The notes below the pieces were generated by a model. It did no database searches, was not told where the DNA came from, and saw only the letters and a list, made by a program, of their open reading frames with translations. The position numbers were made by a program, and so were the translations under genes. Positions 22,637 through 36,298 of a stretch of DNA of 64,000 nt are shown in pieces. How positions within the stretch are numbered: the stretch's first letter is position 1; each line of letters starts with the position of its first letter. The stretch is from NCBI GenBank assembly GCA_039519185.1, contig CM076847.1:40954916-41018915 (forward strand), written 5' to 3'. This DNA comes from Astragalus membranaceus (lineage: Eukaryota; Streptophyta; Magnoliopsida; Fabales; Fabaceae).

Positions 22637-25299
22637 TTTAAATTTAGTTATTATAATCCCATTAAAACAAATTAGTTATTGTGAAAGAACCCTAAAATAA
22701 TCAATGCTTTTGGCATTCACGGTAACCCAAAGACATATATATATATAAACAAGGACCTTATGAGCATTGATAATAAAACAGTTTTATAATTAATTTGGTC
22801 ATTTTCTTTACAAGGTTATGGCCATGAAATGAATAGTCACCTAACCAAAAAAAAATTTCTCCCATCCTACGTATTATTAATTTTTTTTTATTTGATATAA
22901 TTTATCTTTAATTCATACAACCGTTATAGAATTCAGCCACTAAATAGCCACACCATCTATCTATATATCTATATATAAAGGAAACCCCAAAGGAAGCTCC
23001 ACAAATTATCTCAAGATTTTTATATATTAAAATATGTATATATAATTTAGACATAAAGAAAAGTTTAATTTTAATGAAAACAATCAATTGCTAACTATTC
23101 AACTTCACAAACTAGTTATTGTGAAAGAACCCTAAAAAAATCAATGCTTTTGGCATTCTCGGTAACCCAAAGACATATATAGGACCTTATGAGCATTGAT
23201 AATAAAACAGTTTTATAATTTATTTGGTCATTTTCTTTACAAGGTTATGGCCATGAAATGAATAGTCACCTAACCAAAAAAAAATTTCTCCCATCCTACG
23301 TATTATTAATTTTTTTATTTGATATAATTTTTCTTTAATGCATACAACCGTTATAGAATTCAGCCACTAAATAGCCACACCATCTATCTATATATCTATA
23401 TATAAAGGAAACCCCAAAGGAAGCTCCACAATTTATCTCAAGATTTTTATATATTAAAATATGTATATATAATTTAGACATAAATAAGAGTTTAATTTTA
23501 ATGAAAACAATCAATTGCTAACTATTCAACTTCACAAATTAGTTATTGTGAAAGAACCCTAAAAATATCAATGTTTTTGGCATTCACGGTAACCCAAAGA
23601 CATATATATAAAAACAAGGACCTTGTGAGCATTGATAATAAAACAGTTTTATAATTTATTTGGTCATTTTCTTTACAAGGTTATGGCCATGAAATGAATA
23701 GTCACCTAACCAAAAAAAAATTCTCCCATCCTACGTATTATTAATTTTTTTATTTGATATAATTTATCTTTAATTTATACAACCGTTATAGAATTCAGCC
23801 ACTAAATAGCCACACCATCTATCTATATATCTATATATAAAGGAAACCCCAAAGGAAGCTCCACAATTTATCTCAAGATTTTTATATATTATAATATGTA
23901 TATATAATTTAGACATAAAGAAGAGTTTAATTTTAATGAAAACAATCAATTGCTAAATATTCAACTTCCATCTATTATTAATTAATTTTTCATTTTTGTG
24001 TCAATACACTAATAACTATTAAACTATTAATTTATTATTCTGATTTTATTAAATTTTTTTTTTTTGTGTAATTTAAGACCACAAAATTCTACAAATTTAT
24101 CTATCTATATATATATGTAAAGAAAACCCCAAAGGAAGCTCCACAATTTTTCTCAAAATTTTTATGTATTAAAATATTTATTTAAAATTTACACATAAAG
24201 AAGGCTTTAATTCTTATGAAAGCACATAATTGCCACTAATTTATTAAATGATTCTCTTAGTGGAATATATATTAATTGTATATCTTAATCTTTTAAAAAT
24301 ATTGTTACTTTAGCAATTATTATTTTTTATATATGAAAAACTATTACTTGATTTATAATCATGTTGCAATAATTTTATTAATATAACACTATTAAAACAA
24401 GCCTTCGTTTATTAGTTTTTTAAACCAAAATAGTATTATTAATTTTAAATATGTTACGGCAGATTTTTAAATGATATATTTTAAACTTTTAATTTTCTAA
24501 CCTTTTAAGATTACCTATATTAAAATGCTTACCCATGTGGTTATTATTAGTAGCTTGCTATTTTTTATAAGCATTAGTAAAAAAACAAATGCATGGCTTT
24601 TCATATTACAAGTTTAAATGCATGACTTTTACTTGATACATTATTGAATTATATGTAATAATATATTATATAACTTAATATATCAACAACTACTTCACAT
24701 ATTTGGCCAAAAAAAAAACTAATTCACGTATAGTTGTATTTTCGTAATTAATAATTAATAATTAATAATATATATTAACATATTTTAAGAGTCAATTTTT
24801 TTGAAATTAAAGTACATACATATGATAATTTCTTAACTTTTAAGTATAAACTTATAAACTTATAGATGTATACATATTTTATATAAAGTTTTTTATATCC
24901 ACATCTTAAGTATTTTGCTATAGTAAAATTAATACATTTTTATTATAAATTATGTATAGTATTTAGTATATAATTTCAAATATTTAACGACAATCTTGAC
25001 ATGTAGGCCTATTTTTGTATTTAATATTTAGTATTACATAAATATAATATATATATATATATATATATGTATATGTATATGCAAAGGAAGCTCCACAATG
25101 CTTCTCAAAAATTTTATATATTAAAATATTTATTTTTCTATTTAGACATTAGGAAGACTTTAATTTAAATGAAAGAAAACAATTTTCACTAACCTATTAA
25201 ATGACTCTCTTAGTGAAATATTAATTAACCATTTTTATATTTATATGAAAATGATATTTTCTTATGGAAATATAGAAGTTGATATATTTTCGTACAGTA

Positions 25300-25331
<32 letters not shown>

Positions 25332-26234
25332 CCAATTATAATAGTTTAGATAAGTTCAAAATATTACACTACACATCTATTTCCCTTTTTAATCAAAATT
25401 AATATAAGTATTTTTTTAAATAAAAAATAATAAGTTACCCTTTAAAATTCTTTTTTATGTAACAATTATGCATTGAAAGGGAGGTTTCACATTCAAATGA
25501 ATTATTCCCTTAATTGACAATAAACTCATGAGTTAAGAATATGAGTGGAAGAGGTAGAGTTTTAGTCATTTATAGTAAAAAATAACTATTTAAAGGAGAG
25601 AATTTTGAATGGTGAGGGGAGAGTTTTTGACAAAAAAAAAATTCATAATGAAAAACAATGAGCAAAAGAAAGGAGCGAGTTTCGCTGGAAGAGGTAAATA
25701 ATTTCATGTTTTTGGCAGTTTTGAAGTAAACTAAGAGATAGAAAGATACATTTGGATCAGTTGGTGAATCATGCAATGGAGACAACAATTCTTTACAAAG
25801 TTATAGTCATCGAGAAATCATGTATATTTTGATATTGTTTTTTAGAAAAACGCTTACATTTTGATCGGTTAGTGAATCATGCAATGAAAACAACAATTCT
25901 TCGTAAGCTTATACGCATTGAGAAATTATAAATATTTTGATATTTGTATTTAGAAAAACATTTATTTTCAATAGTTTTGGTGAGATTGTATGATGTGCTG
26001 GGTCTAAATGACTTACTTATGTTCCTTAAATTTTCATCAATTTCTGTTTTAGAGTAAAATAAGACGTTTTTTTTTTGTCTTTTAATAGATAGTGTATTTG
26101 TTTGTCTTTACACCAAATGTACAAATCAAGGATCAAGGACGATGTATATAACATCATTTGTAAGAGCGTGTGTCTATATTTATTAAAATTAATAGGTTGA
26201 AATCAAACTTAATTGGAAACTTCAAATATAGGTT

Positions 26235-26284
<50 letters not shown>

Positions 26285-27433
26285 TTTGATGAGATGAAAA
26301 GTTTGTACCAAAAAAATGATAAATTGAATATATATATTTATTAGATGAGATGAAAAGTTTATAACAAAAAAAAAGATAAATTGAAAAGTTTCTTTGAATC
26401 ATGTCTCACAAAAAATTTAACCACCATTACAATTAGACAGTACAAACAAATGAAGGGGTCTTTGAAACTAATTTAGTGAGAAAATAAAAAAATGTCTATT
26501 GAAAGGAATGTTTCACATTCATATGAATTATTCTCTTATTTGACAATAAACTCATGAGTTACGAATATGAATGGAAGAGGTAGAGTCTTAGTCATTTATA
26601 GTAAAAAGTAACTATTTAAAAAGGAGACAATTTTAGATGAAGAGGGGAGAGGTTTTGACAAAAAAATTCATAATGAAAAACAAGGAGCAGAAATGGTAAA
26701 GGATTCCATGCTCTTGGCAAATTTGAAGTAAACAAAGAGGCAGAAAGATACATTTTGATCAATTAGTGAATCATGCAATGGAGACAACAAATCGTTGTAA
26801 AGTTATATAGGATTAAGTAATTCAAAATATCATATAACCTATTTTTGGTTCAATAAATATGTTCTAATCCATTAAGTTTTGTTTTATATTTTTGATCCAA
26901 ACAACTACTCTTCATATTATAAAAAGTTTTATATACAAACATAGATTTTTGAGCAACATATAAAATAATATATTACATACATAAAATAATTCTAATAAAC
27001 AACTTTAAAATCCAAATCAATATTAAAACTAACATTTCTGCTTTTAGACTCAAATTCCTTTTTTATAGCATTTTTAAACTCAAATTCCAGTGGCACTTTA
27101 AAATGTTATCACATACATACAATAATTCTTATAAACAACTTTCAAATCCAAATAAATATTAAAACTAATTTTTTTGCTTTTAAACTCAAATTTCAATAAC
27201 ACCTTACAATGTTGGATACTAAATACAATATGACATATTCATTATTAATACAACATATTTACCAATTAATATATGTTATGCAATGATAAAATTAAATTTT
27301 ATAACCATTAAACAACATTCATCAAATTACATACAAAAAAGTTTAAACATTATAATAAAATTAAATAATATTATAATAAGATAGAAATAAAATATTTTAA
27401 TCAAACCCGTGCAACGCACGGGCTTAACCCTAG
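22060..27433 (+). mobile_element. Helitron-derived cluster, first 3' end
   Basis: The right end shows the Helitron signature: a perfect 7-bp-stem hairpin CCCGTGCAACGCACGGG (27406-27422), then 11 bases ending CTAG (27430-27433) followed by T. Several copies of a shared 5' segment, 'aaaggaaaccccaaaggaag' ctccacaa, start near 22075, 22978, 23405, 23840, 24118 and 25083, so this is a stack of partial or nested copies. No Rep/helicase frame was seen. It is very AT-rich. The left boundary lies in a TA microsatellite and is approximate. Confidence 0.6.
22667..23965. repeat. ~430-base tandem repeat, three copies
   Basis: Copies start near 22667, 23107 and 23537. Each begins 'ttattgtgaaagaaccctaa' and runs through 'ggttatggccatgaaatgaa' to a Helitron-like 5' segment. 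The copies differ by few bases, so the amplification is recent. Confidence 0.85.
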
Positions 27434-30400
27434 TATATATGTGTAAAGGAAACTCAATGGAGCCTCCACAATGATTCTCATGAATTTATTTATTAAAATA
27501 TTTATTTAAAATTTGCTCATAAAGAAGACATTAATTTTATTGAAAGCACATAATTGGCACTACTTTAATGATGATTTTCGTGGAATATTATTTAATTATT
27601 TTTATATTAATATGATAATGATATTTTTCTTATTGGAATATAGAAATTGATAAAACCAATTAACAAAATATAATATTATTTAACAGATTATAATATAATA
27701 TAATATATAATAGTTTCATAAAACCTCCTAATGTTCTCATATATATATATATTAATTCAATTTGTTATTATTTGTATAAAATTACATGCACCTGACCCTT
27801 GAACTCTTAATACATATACATGATGCTTGAGTTTGAAAACATGCTTGATACATCTTTTAGATGAAAGAAACTATTGACATGCCTTTTAGATATCAAAAGG
27901 TTTAGAACAATTAATGCTTGGTTAATTTTTTTAACTCCTTTTAATTTATTTATCCAGTTGGATAGTTGGCTAGGTAATTACGTTTTAATTATCATGTTAA
28001 TGGGTTTTTAAACTTTTAACTATTTTTGGTCAAAAAAAAAAACTTTTAACTATTCAAATTCATTTTATCTACAACTATTTATATGCTATAAAGAGTGCTT
28101 CAAGAGACATTGTACCATATCTACCTTTGTTTGACATTTTCACAAGTAGTTGTTTGCTTTGGTGCAGGTCTATCAACTTTCTACCTTAGTTCAAAATAAT
28201 ATAGGAAGAGATTGCTAATTAAACCCCCTTGGTTTCAATTTAAGCATTTTTTTTGTCAACTTTTTGTTCTCATACTTTTCTGAATTATTAGAAAGTAATT
28301 TGGGTCCTATGGTTTTCCAAATTATCGTGCTTACTTTTTATTGTCAACTTTTAGGTCTCATTCTTTGTTGCTATCTATTCCTTCTTTCGATTGTTAGATA
28401 GGGAATCCCCCATCCAAGACGTCAACAAGAGTGTAGCAGTTGTTTTAGCCTTTCAAGTGAGTACTTTTAGAGGTTTGCTATTTTCTCATTTCCTATTTTA
28501 ATTATGTGCGTTTTTTATATCTCATTTCCCATTTCTCCAATCAAGGTACCAACTTCATTTTTCTACCTCTTCTTTTAATTTTTTCAAGTTGCAGGCTGAT
28601 GAAGAATCAATGAATGTGCAAGAAAAAGAAGAAAATGAAGTAATAAAAAAAGGAAGAAAAGGAAATTCTAAAAGATCTATATGAGTGAAAAAATAGTTTC
28701 TATTTCAAGAAATTTACTGTATTTCTTCATTAAATTGATAGCACCGGACATTTTTATTTTTGTGTTGGAAGATCTATATTTGATTCTTCATTATTTAAGC
28801 TTTATTCTTTTTGACGAATAATATATCTTAATTTTTTATTCGGATAAAATTACCGTTATATTTGATGACTTTGACATCACCATGTGAATTTTGGTGTCAA
28901 AAACTTTATACGTTAAATTATTATCCACCCAAATTTGATTACTAACTAAGTGAATATCTTATCAAATCAATGGATAGTCCGCTAAAATAGATTGTGGATA
29001 ATATATATATACATTTCTCTTAACACGTGGATATTTTACTCTTCCATGTTTGATGACATGAGAGTCTTTTAGTGCATACTCTATGGTAAGAATTGTCCTA
29101 TATATTTTTGAATTCATTCTTCAATTAATATTCACACTCCAAAGTAATGATTTTTTTAAACATTCTTTGGCGCTTTTGATTTTAGGATTGAGTTCTTTGT
29201 ATGACGATTAAATATATGATGATGAGCTTTACACTAGCAATTTCAACTAAAGAGATTGTAAGTAAGTTTTCTTCATCTTTCATGTCTATTACAATGTATA
29301 TAAGGTATGGATTAATATTGCTTTGGGTTCCATTTTGTATTTAAATTTTATTCTCTTTCCGATTATAATGTAATCTTTTCTTATTGTATCCAAATGAGAT
29401 ATTCCACAATGCTTCTCAAGGTTTTTATGTATTAAAATATTTACTTATAATTTAAACATAAAGAAGGTTTTAGTTTTAATGGAGATACATAACTGCCACT
29501 AACGTATTGACATAAAGAAGGTTTTAATTTTAATGGAGACACATAATTGAGTGAAAATATAGAGGTTGATAATAAAAACTAACAATATAGTTACGTATAT
29601 TATAATATCATCTGTAAACAAGTTTCTATATTTTGATAAATTATGTCTACTTATTGAAAGATTACAGTTTCAAATTAGTATAAATTATTTCATTAATTAT
29701 CAATAAACGAATGAGTTAGTATAATATGAGTGAAAGAGGTAGAGATTTAATTAATTCATCATATATTTAAATAATTTTTTATTAACTATTGTATTTTATT
29801 TTTATATTTAAGTTATGTATTTGTTTCTTTTTTAATAAATTATTCATACGTTTCTTTAACTTATATTTCATAAGTTTATATATGTGCTTTTATATTTATT
29901 GTAATTATATAAAATAACTTCAACATATTATATTGACATATAATTTAATCAAATTTTATTGAACTAAGAAATAATGAGTGGGCCTTTGAATTTTTTTTTT
30001 GGAGTAAGTGTTATGCAATGAGAGTGGAGAGTTTCACATTAATGTGATTCATTTCTTAGTTTCCATAAATTCATGAGTTAGTAAAATATAAGTTGAAAAT
30101 GTATAGTTTTAATCGGTTATAATATATAAGACACAACTATTTATAGAAGAAAATTTTAGATGGTGTGGGGAGAGATTTTGGTGGAAAGTTTAGAACAAAA
30201 AATGGGATGTGCAAGTGAGCAATATTAGAAAGAGTGGTCACTCGAGAAGATGTAGAGTGCGCAGAGAGAAATGTTAGAGTGTGCAGTCAAGGGAGTGAAA
30301 GTTACGTTACATGCATAGGAAGATAAAAAAGGAATCTCTAGCATATTGGACCTAAGTTTGAACTTTTGATAGGTTATTTTCAATTGTAATTGTCATTGTT

Positions 30401-31388
30401 CTTCTACAAGCATTTGTGTCTCTCTTAGTTTCAATCGAAGCATTTTTCTAATTTTCAACTTTTAGGTACCTTTATTCTCTGGAGTATTAAAAATAATTTT
30501 GGCCTCATGGATATATTCCTCAAATTATTGTGCTGAATTTTTTGTGGTACCTTTTTTATGTTGCTTACCATCAATACCCTCTATACCTCAAAGGTGGAAC
30601 ATTTCTTAAATCTTCTCTCTAAATCTGGGTTGTAATGAATCTTATGGAATTATGTGCTAATTTTTCAATTCATTTTAAGAGTTCATTTCCTTACTTAAAT
30701 TTTTTATATGATTTTTTTATTTGAGAATTCACAATGAGTGTAAGTTGTCTCTTTATTGCGGAAATGAGTAATATATTCAAATAAAATATTGAAGTTATTA
30801 TATAAAAACATTACATACTAATTATAATTTTCCCTCAAAAATACTAATTATCATTTAATAAAAATGCTTCAAATATATTTAAAATGAGCTATACATAATA
30901 AATATTCCAATTGAATATAAAACGTTGTGATATTTATTAAATTTTTACTGATTTTTTATTTTATGTTTTGAACAAATTTTGTTATCAAGTCTTTATTTTT
31001 CTTCTCTTCCACTTTGACTTAAATTTATTATTAATTCAATATTTAAGTAATATTTATCTAATTTATATAATTATTTAACAATAAAAGTGACTAAAACTAT
31101 AATATTCTTGAGAATCGCTACAACGAAGTTATGTCTGAACTTTTATGCATGTATTTAAATTATATCACATTTACATATTTTTAGAAAATTTATATAAAAT
31201 ATAAATAACATGAAAATATAATGAAAAATATAGTACCACTATAATAAAACATATAAATATATAGATATATATTCGATAAAGTTATATAAGAGATATTATA
31301 ATTTATGTATTTTTATATGTTTAAACTTCATAAAATTTAAGAAAAAAAATATTTTAATAACCCGTGCAACGCACGGGCATTCCGCTAG
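27434..31388 (+). mobile_element. Second Helitron-derived copy
   Basis: Begins with the shared 5' segment ('tatatatgtgtaaaggaaac') directly abutting the CTAG end of the previous copy. It ends with the same hairpin CCCGTGCAACGCACGGG (31361-31377) and CTAG (31385-31388). No Rep/helicase coding region was found. A further related 5'-like segment near 29395 suggests internal nesting. Anything captured between 28100 and 28700 could not be identified. Confidence 0.6.
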
Positions 31389-32249
31389 TATTTTATGTAA
31401 TAAAAACTCGACGAAACTTTGGACTCATCATGTAGGGGAGGACATCAATTAGTTATTGTCGATTAGAGTCCAAAAATCCTGATTAGACTAATTGACGAGA
31501 GTAAATGTGAACTCAACCCACAAGTTTGCACGTATGGTGGGTGGAGGAGGGTGGGAGGAGGGAACCAAAACAACCCAAAATTATAGTAAAAAACAAGAGT
31601 TCATATTGTCCACCTATATAAAAAAAATGAGAACATAAATGGGGTCAGTTGTTCTAAAGATATGAAAAGAACAAAAACAATAACCAAACTCATACTAAAA
31701 AACAAAAACAGATAGAAGGAATGGTTTGTTTTGAGATCTAAGAATAAGAAAGAAGAGGGTGTTGATGTCGTCATGACACATAAGGTTGTCCTTGGTTTCC
31801 TTAATTTGTCCCGTGTGCAATCCCCACTCCTACTCAAATTAGTACCAAAACTCTAGAAGTTAAAAAATCACAATTAGTAATATCTCTTTTTTCGTAAACT
31901 CGTACGAGTTTAAGAAAACTCTAATAAAATTGGTAAACTCTTGATTTTACTGTGAGTTTACGAGTATACAAATTTACATTGATTTTTCCTTAAAATGTAA
32001 ATTACTTGTCAATGTTGTTAGCTACTTAGGTTGAATTACCTATTTTCTGCTGTATATATTCAATTCATAAAGTTAATTTTACATTATCAATACTATTTTT
32101 TTTTTTGCTTTATTCAACTACGTAATAAAGCGTTTAACTAAAAACTAAAATTATGAGTGTTAGGTTGAATTTATGTATATTTAGTCATTAATGCAATATG
32201 ACCTTATCTAGTAATAATGTATTAGTACACTTTAATATTGTGGTTTACT
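31389..32249. other. Unassigned AT-rich sequence
   Basis: About 860 bases between the last Helitron end and block B2. No gene, repeat end or RNA was recognised. Confidence 0.5.
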
Positions 32250-32905
32250 AGTATATTCTTAAAATAAACTATATCAAAAGGTTATTGCAAGAAAAAGTTA
32301 TATTATAAATATAATAAATACCTTAATTTTATATTTTTATTTCACCTTTAATAAGTTATATTAAGTTAATATTTAAATAACATTTCATATAAACGGGGGT
32401 ATTTTGATAATTATAATATTTATTCTTAGGAATATGTGGTATGAACTAAATTAGTTAGTAAATTTTTCCCAATCATTTCAAGATAGATTCCTAGGAATTT
32501 GAGCAGCTAACCAAACATGTTTTAGAAAATACCTAGCAATGACATTCCCAGTCATAGGATTCCTAGGCACATGATTCCAGGGAAAGAAATTTCTAGACGG
32601 GAAACAAACGCCCATTAATAGCTAACATGGGGTAGAGTCCCGCTATTTTTTTTTTTCTAAAATAATTTGGTATAGAAAATATAATTTATTTATTCTAAAA
32701 CAATAATTTATTTATTCTAAAACTATTTATATAATTTTTTAAATAAACTCATTTTCCTTACATATTTTTCTAGTATGATTGTAAATTTATTGTCACGGAA
32801 GAAAATATTTCTTCCCTAACTTATGACGGAAGACAATAATTCATCGGAAAATTGAAATGGAATACAAAATCCATCCCAAAATAATAAAACAAAAAATATT
32901 TGTTA
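32250..32905. repeat. Segmental duplication, unit 2, B block
   Basis: Repeats ~20530-21200 at high identity, starting 'attcttaaaataaactatat'. Here the sequence continues past the break seen in unit 1, into 'actttatccaaattccatgc', so this copy shows the original right flank. Confidence 0.85.
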
Positions 32906-33146
32906 CAAAACTTTATCCAAATTCCATGCCGATTATGGCAGGAGGTTTCCCGCCGCATAATTTTGGAGTAGTTTGGGACGAAATATAATTTTGGTCCCAA
33001 ATCTGACACGGAAACACCAATTATGTCACAAATTTCAGACGAAATTTACAATCCGTCGCACAATGATAAATAAATTTTACGCAAAAGATTTGTAACGCAT
33101 ATTTGTCGCAAAAACCGCGCAAATGAATAAGTTTGGGACGGAAAAT
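32906..33146. other. GACGGAA/GTCGCA-containing flank
   Basis: Short sequence between block B2 and the CACTA element. It has motifs such as 'gtcgcacaatg' and 'gggacgaaatata' that recall subterminal repeats of another CACTA-like or similar DNA element, but no terminus was found. Confidence 0.4.
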
Positions 33147-33159
33147 CACTACAAGAATA

Positions 33160-33370
33160 AGCCTATATTGCCACGAACGTTTCCCACGGAGAACTATCCG
33201 TCGCTAATTTGCGACGGATTTGCGACGAAGAGTGAGATTGGGCATTGGCGCTAAAAATCCCGCTCATAATTTGCGATGGAAAGGCATGTTGGTCGCTAAT
33301 TTGCTACAGAAGAGTATATTGGTCGCTAATTTGCGACGGAGGGTTAGTCGCAAGCCCGTCGCAAATTAAC
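33160..33370. repeat. Left subterminal repeats of the CACTA element
   Basis: Repeated TTTGCGACGGA, AATTTGCGACG and GGTCGCTAATTTGC motifs in both orientations, the typical placement of transposase-binding sites in CACTA elements. Confidence 0.8.
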
Positions 33371-33812
33371 AATACCAATTCATTCTCGCATCCACTCTCG
33401 TTCTCGCATCCACTCTCGTTCTCTCCCTTTCTATTCTCACTCTCGTCTCCTTCCTACGGTTCCCTCACTCTCAATCACCAAAACTCACCTCCACCCACAC
33501 CCACCATCATCGCGCCTCTACCCACACCATCATCATCGCGCCTCCACCCACACCATCATCATCGCGCCTCCACCCACCAGCATCGCGCATCCACTCTCGT
33601 TCTCTCCCTTTCACTTCTCACTCTCCTCACTTCACCTCCGATGCGCCTCCACCCACACCCTCCACCATCGCGCCTCCCTCACCCTCACTCTGTGACCATA
33701 CCTCACCCCCTATTCTCTCCTTAAGCTTGTGAAACCCTAACCTAACATTTCCCCAAACCCTAACCTAACTTCGGCCTCCACCCTCAATCTCGCAAGAAAT
33801 GGAGTCACGAAA

Positions 33813-36298
33813 ATGAAAGGGAAACAGAGAGCCGGACGCAACACATGGAGGAAGGACGCCGAAGCTAGCTCGCCGGAAATCGCCTATCCATGGCGGAAGC
33901 GAAAAGGTACAATTTTTTGTTCTCTTTCATTTCCACTCCCTCACTTTTTCATGTTCGATCTCACTCTCTTCACCGGTAACGTAGTTTGTCTTTTCACCTA
34001 TTTAACCGTAGCAACTCTATCCATAGCATATAGTCATTTTTGATAATGTTGTCTTAGTTCCATTATTTTGTCTTGTATTTACTTCAATCAACTGGAGTTT
34101 TCTTTTGGGGTGAAATGAACATACACCAAACTAACACTACTTTACTACATCCTAGTTTAAAAATGTGTCTTACTTTTTGTGATTTACCTTTTCTTCCCCA
34201 CCCTCAAGATGAAGCACTAGGTTCCAGACTCCACAGTCCTCTAATTGACTCTTGGAATTTAATCAAGCATTTAAAAGCCTATCAATTGCTCTATATGGAA
34301 TCAATTGATATCTGCATGGCTAGTTTATGATTTCATACCAATTTTTAATGCTGAAAATCTTCTGTTAGCAATGCTTGCTTGATTGTTTTTTAATTTCAAT
34401 AGGCTCTCATTTACCTGATTATTACGATCTAATATAGTTTATGGCTGCTTTCTTCTTTAGCATGAGTTGAGCCCAGCTGGGTGATCTTGTTGTCATTTGT
34501 TACAAAAGTTGTTTGATGGTAATTGCCAATTGGTGTGTCCAATGATCTTATTATGTGTCTTTTGTTTGACTGTGGTTGTCTTGTTCATTGATCTTATTAT
34601 GTGCCTTTTTGCCATGTACATTGATTGAAGACTGTGCAGTTTATTCATCTAAGCAGCTCTTAACTCGAGGGTTATATATTTTCAGCTTTCTATACTAGTT
34701 GCATCGTTGCAAATTTTGTGGAGCAGCTTTGGAGTTTTGCTTGGCCTTCTGCTATTGCCTTGATTCATTCAAGCCTTTTGCCTGTAGCTGTGACGGGTTT
34801 CTTCACTAAAGTGGCTGTAATTGTTGGTGGCCCCTTGGTTGGTAAAGCAATGGACCATTTGCCTAGAGTGCCTACGTATAATTGCTTAACTGTTGTTCAG
34901 GCAAGTTATTTAGCAAGTTATATAAAGGCAGGCATGATTTGTTCTTTTTTCTCCTAAAAACAATCATTTTTTCTGTTCTCAGGCAGCTGCTCAGTTGATA
35001 TTTGCAGCTATGATTATTCGTGCCCATTCTATGCCCGCTGCTTCACTGTCAACTCTGCTTCTGCGTCCATGGTTTTTCATATTAGTTTTTGCCGGAGCTA
35101 TTGAGAAGCTATGGGGTGTAGCATTGGGGGTTGCAAATGAGCGTGACTGGGTTGTTTTGGTATTGTCATTCAATACTTCCTTTTTTTCCCTTGACATGTA
35201 ACTTGTTATTTGAAATATATATGATACTCAGTGGTTTGTTTCTTCAGCTGACTGGAGTGAATAGGCCGGTCGCACTTTCACATGCAAATGCTGTTCTAAA
35301 TCGAATTGATCTATTGTCTGAGGTGCTTTTTGTTTTGTTTTTTCTAATATTTTCATCAAGTTGATTCCATTGCGTATTTTATTTCTATGGGAAATAGAGA
35401 CTATCCACTGTTTCAGAGAAAGATGTATTAAAAATTGTCTTATTAAGCATCAACTGTAGTATCTATCTTGGAAACTCACAAAATTTTCATTTACAGATAG
35501 CTGGAGCATTGTTGTTTGGAGTCCTTCTTTCCAAATTTTATGCTGTAACCTGCTTAAAATTTGCCTCTGGCTTGATGATGGGGTTACTACCTGTTACAGT
35601 AATTTCCCTGCTTCTCTTCTTGTTCTATTACTTCCATTGGTCAAAAGATGAATTCATACTCACTTTCCATTCTTAATATGCAGATTGTTTTGACATGTTT
35701 AACCAACTATCTTTCTACTGGTGTTCTTGACCGGCCTAAATCATCACAAACCTGTTGCAGATCATTCAATGAAGATTCCACACCAGATGCTGACAATATA
35801 GGTACTATTTGAGCTTATCTTTCTTTAGTTAATTATCTCGGTGTCTGGATATTCTAATTTCTAAATATACATACGTCTGTCTGCTGGAAATCCAGTGGGG
35901 ATAATGAGGGGGAAAGATAAGGGCGAAACTGAGGATATTAAGCGCGTTGTTCGCTCTCAGAACCGTGTCATTGTGGAGGGTAAAAATCTGGTGAGAAACA
36001 AGCACAATTTGTGAATTTGGGCCTTCTATTTGTCTAACATCCAATCTACCATAATCCATAGCTTATTATGACAATGTGTCTTTCATCAGAATCTTTTTTG
36101 TCACGTTGAGTATGCAATTAGGTAACTTTGCCTGACTGATTTCCCACTCGATGTTTTTTCATTTCCTCTTTATAGGTAAAGAAGCATATCAAGCAAGGGC
36201 AAGGTCATGAGGGCGGTATCTTTACAGTTGAAGCCCCACTTCGTGCCTCCAATGTTCAAATTATTGACCCAGTGACCGGGTATGCACATGTGTTCTAG
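33813..36298 (+). CDS. Chimeric captured gene: ferroportin-like exons joined to ribosomal protein L24 exons (predicted, spliced)
   Basis: Eight predicted exons keep one open frame of 999 bases (332 residues plus stop): 33813-33906, 34686-34900, 34983-35159, 35248-35322, 35497-35598, 35684-35801, 35896-35990 and 36176-36298. All introns end in AG. All start with GT except the second (GC-AAGT). The first exon is basic and matches nothing I know. Exons 2-6 match the middle of plant IREG3/MAR1 (SLC40 family, chloroplast ferroportin-like) and contain hydrophobic membrane segments. Exons 7-8 match organellar ribosomal protein L24, entering in phase. Reading runs a few codons past the old L24 donor to a TAG. 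A stable, functional protein is not implied; transcription is untested. Both parents are truncated. Confidence 0.55.
34686..35801 (+). pseudogene. IREG3/MAR1-like transporter fragment (SLC40 family), five exons
   Basis: Exon translations include E-Q-L-W-x-F-A-W-P-S-A-I-A, V-G-G-P-L-V-G-K, A-L-G-V-A-N-E-R-D-W-V-V and N-A-V-L-N-R-I-D-L, which I recognise as the ferroportin-like IREG3/MAR1 family of chloroplasts. Only a central part is present; the N-terminus with the transit peptide and the C-terminal half are missing. Introns are retained and phases are intact, so the segment was copied as genomic DNA. Confidence 0.8.
35896..36279 (+). pseudogene. Ribosomal protein L24-like fragment, two exons
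   Basis: Exons 35896-35990 and 36176-36279 encode a KOW-type segment, R-G-K-D-K-G-E-T, then Q-N-R-V-I-V-E-G-K-N-L and H-I-K-Q-G-Q-G-H-E-G-G-I-F, characteristic of plant mitochondrial-type L24 of bacterial origin. The N-terminal start and the C-terminal part after V-T-G are missing. The old splice donor after GG at 36280 is still present. Confidence 0.8.

Noticed and set aside
25570..26402. Short Ser/Phe- and Tyr/Ile-rich frames in the Helitron region
   Set aside because: They lie in AT microsatellites and have no homologous features.
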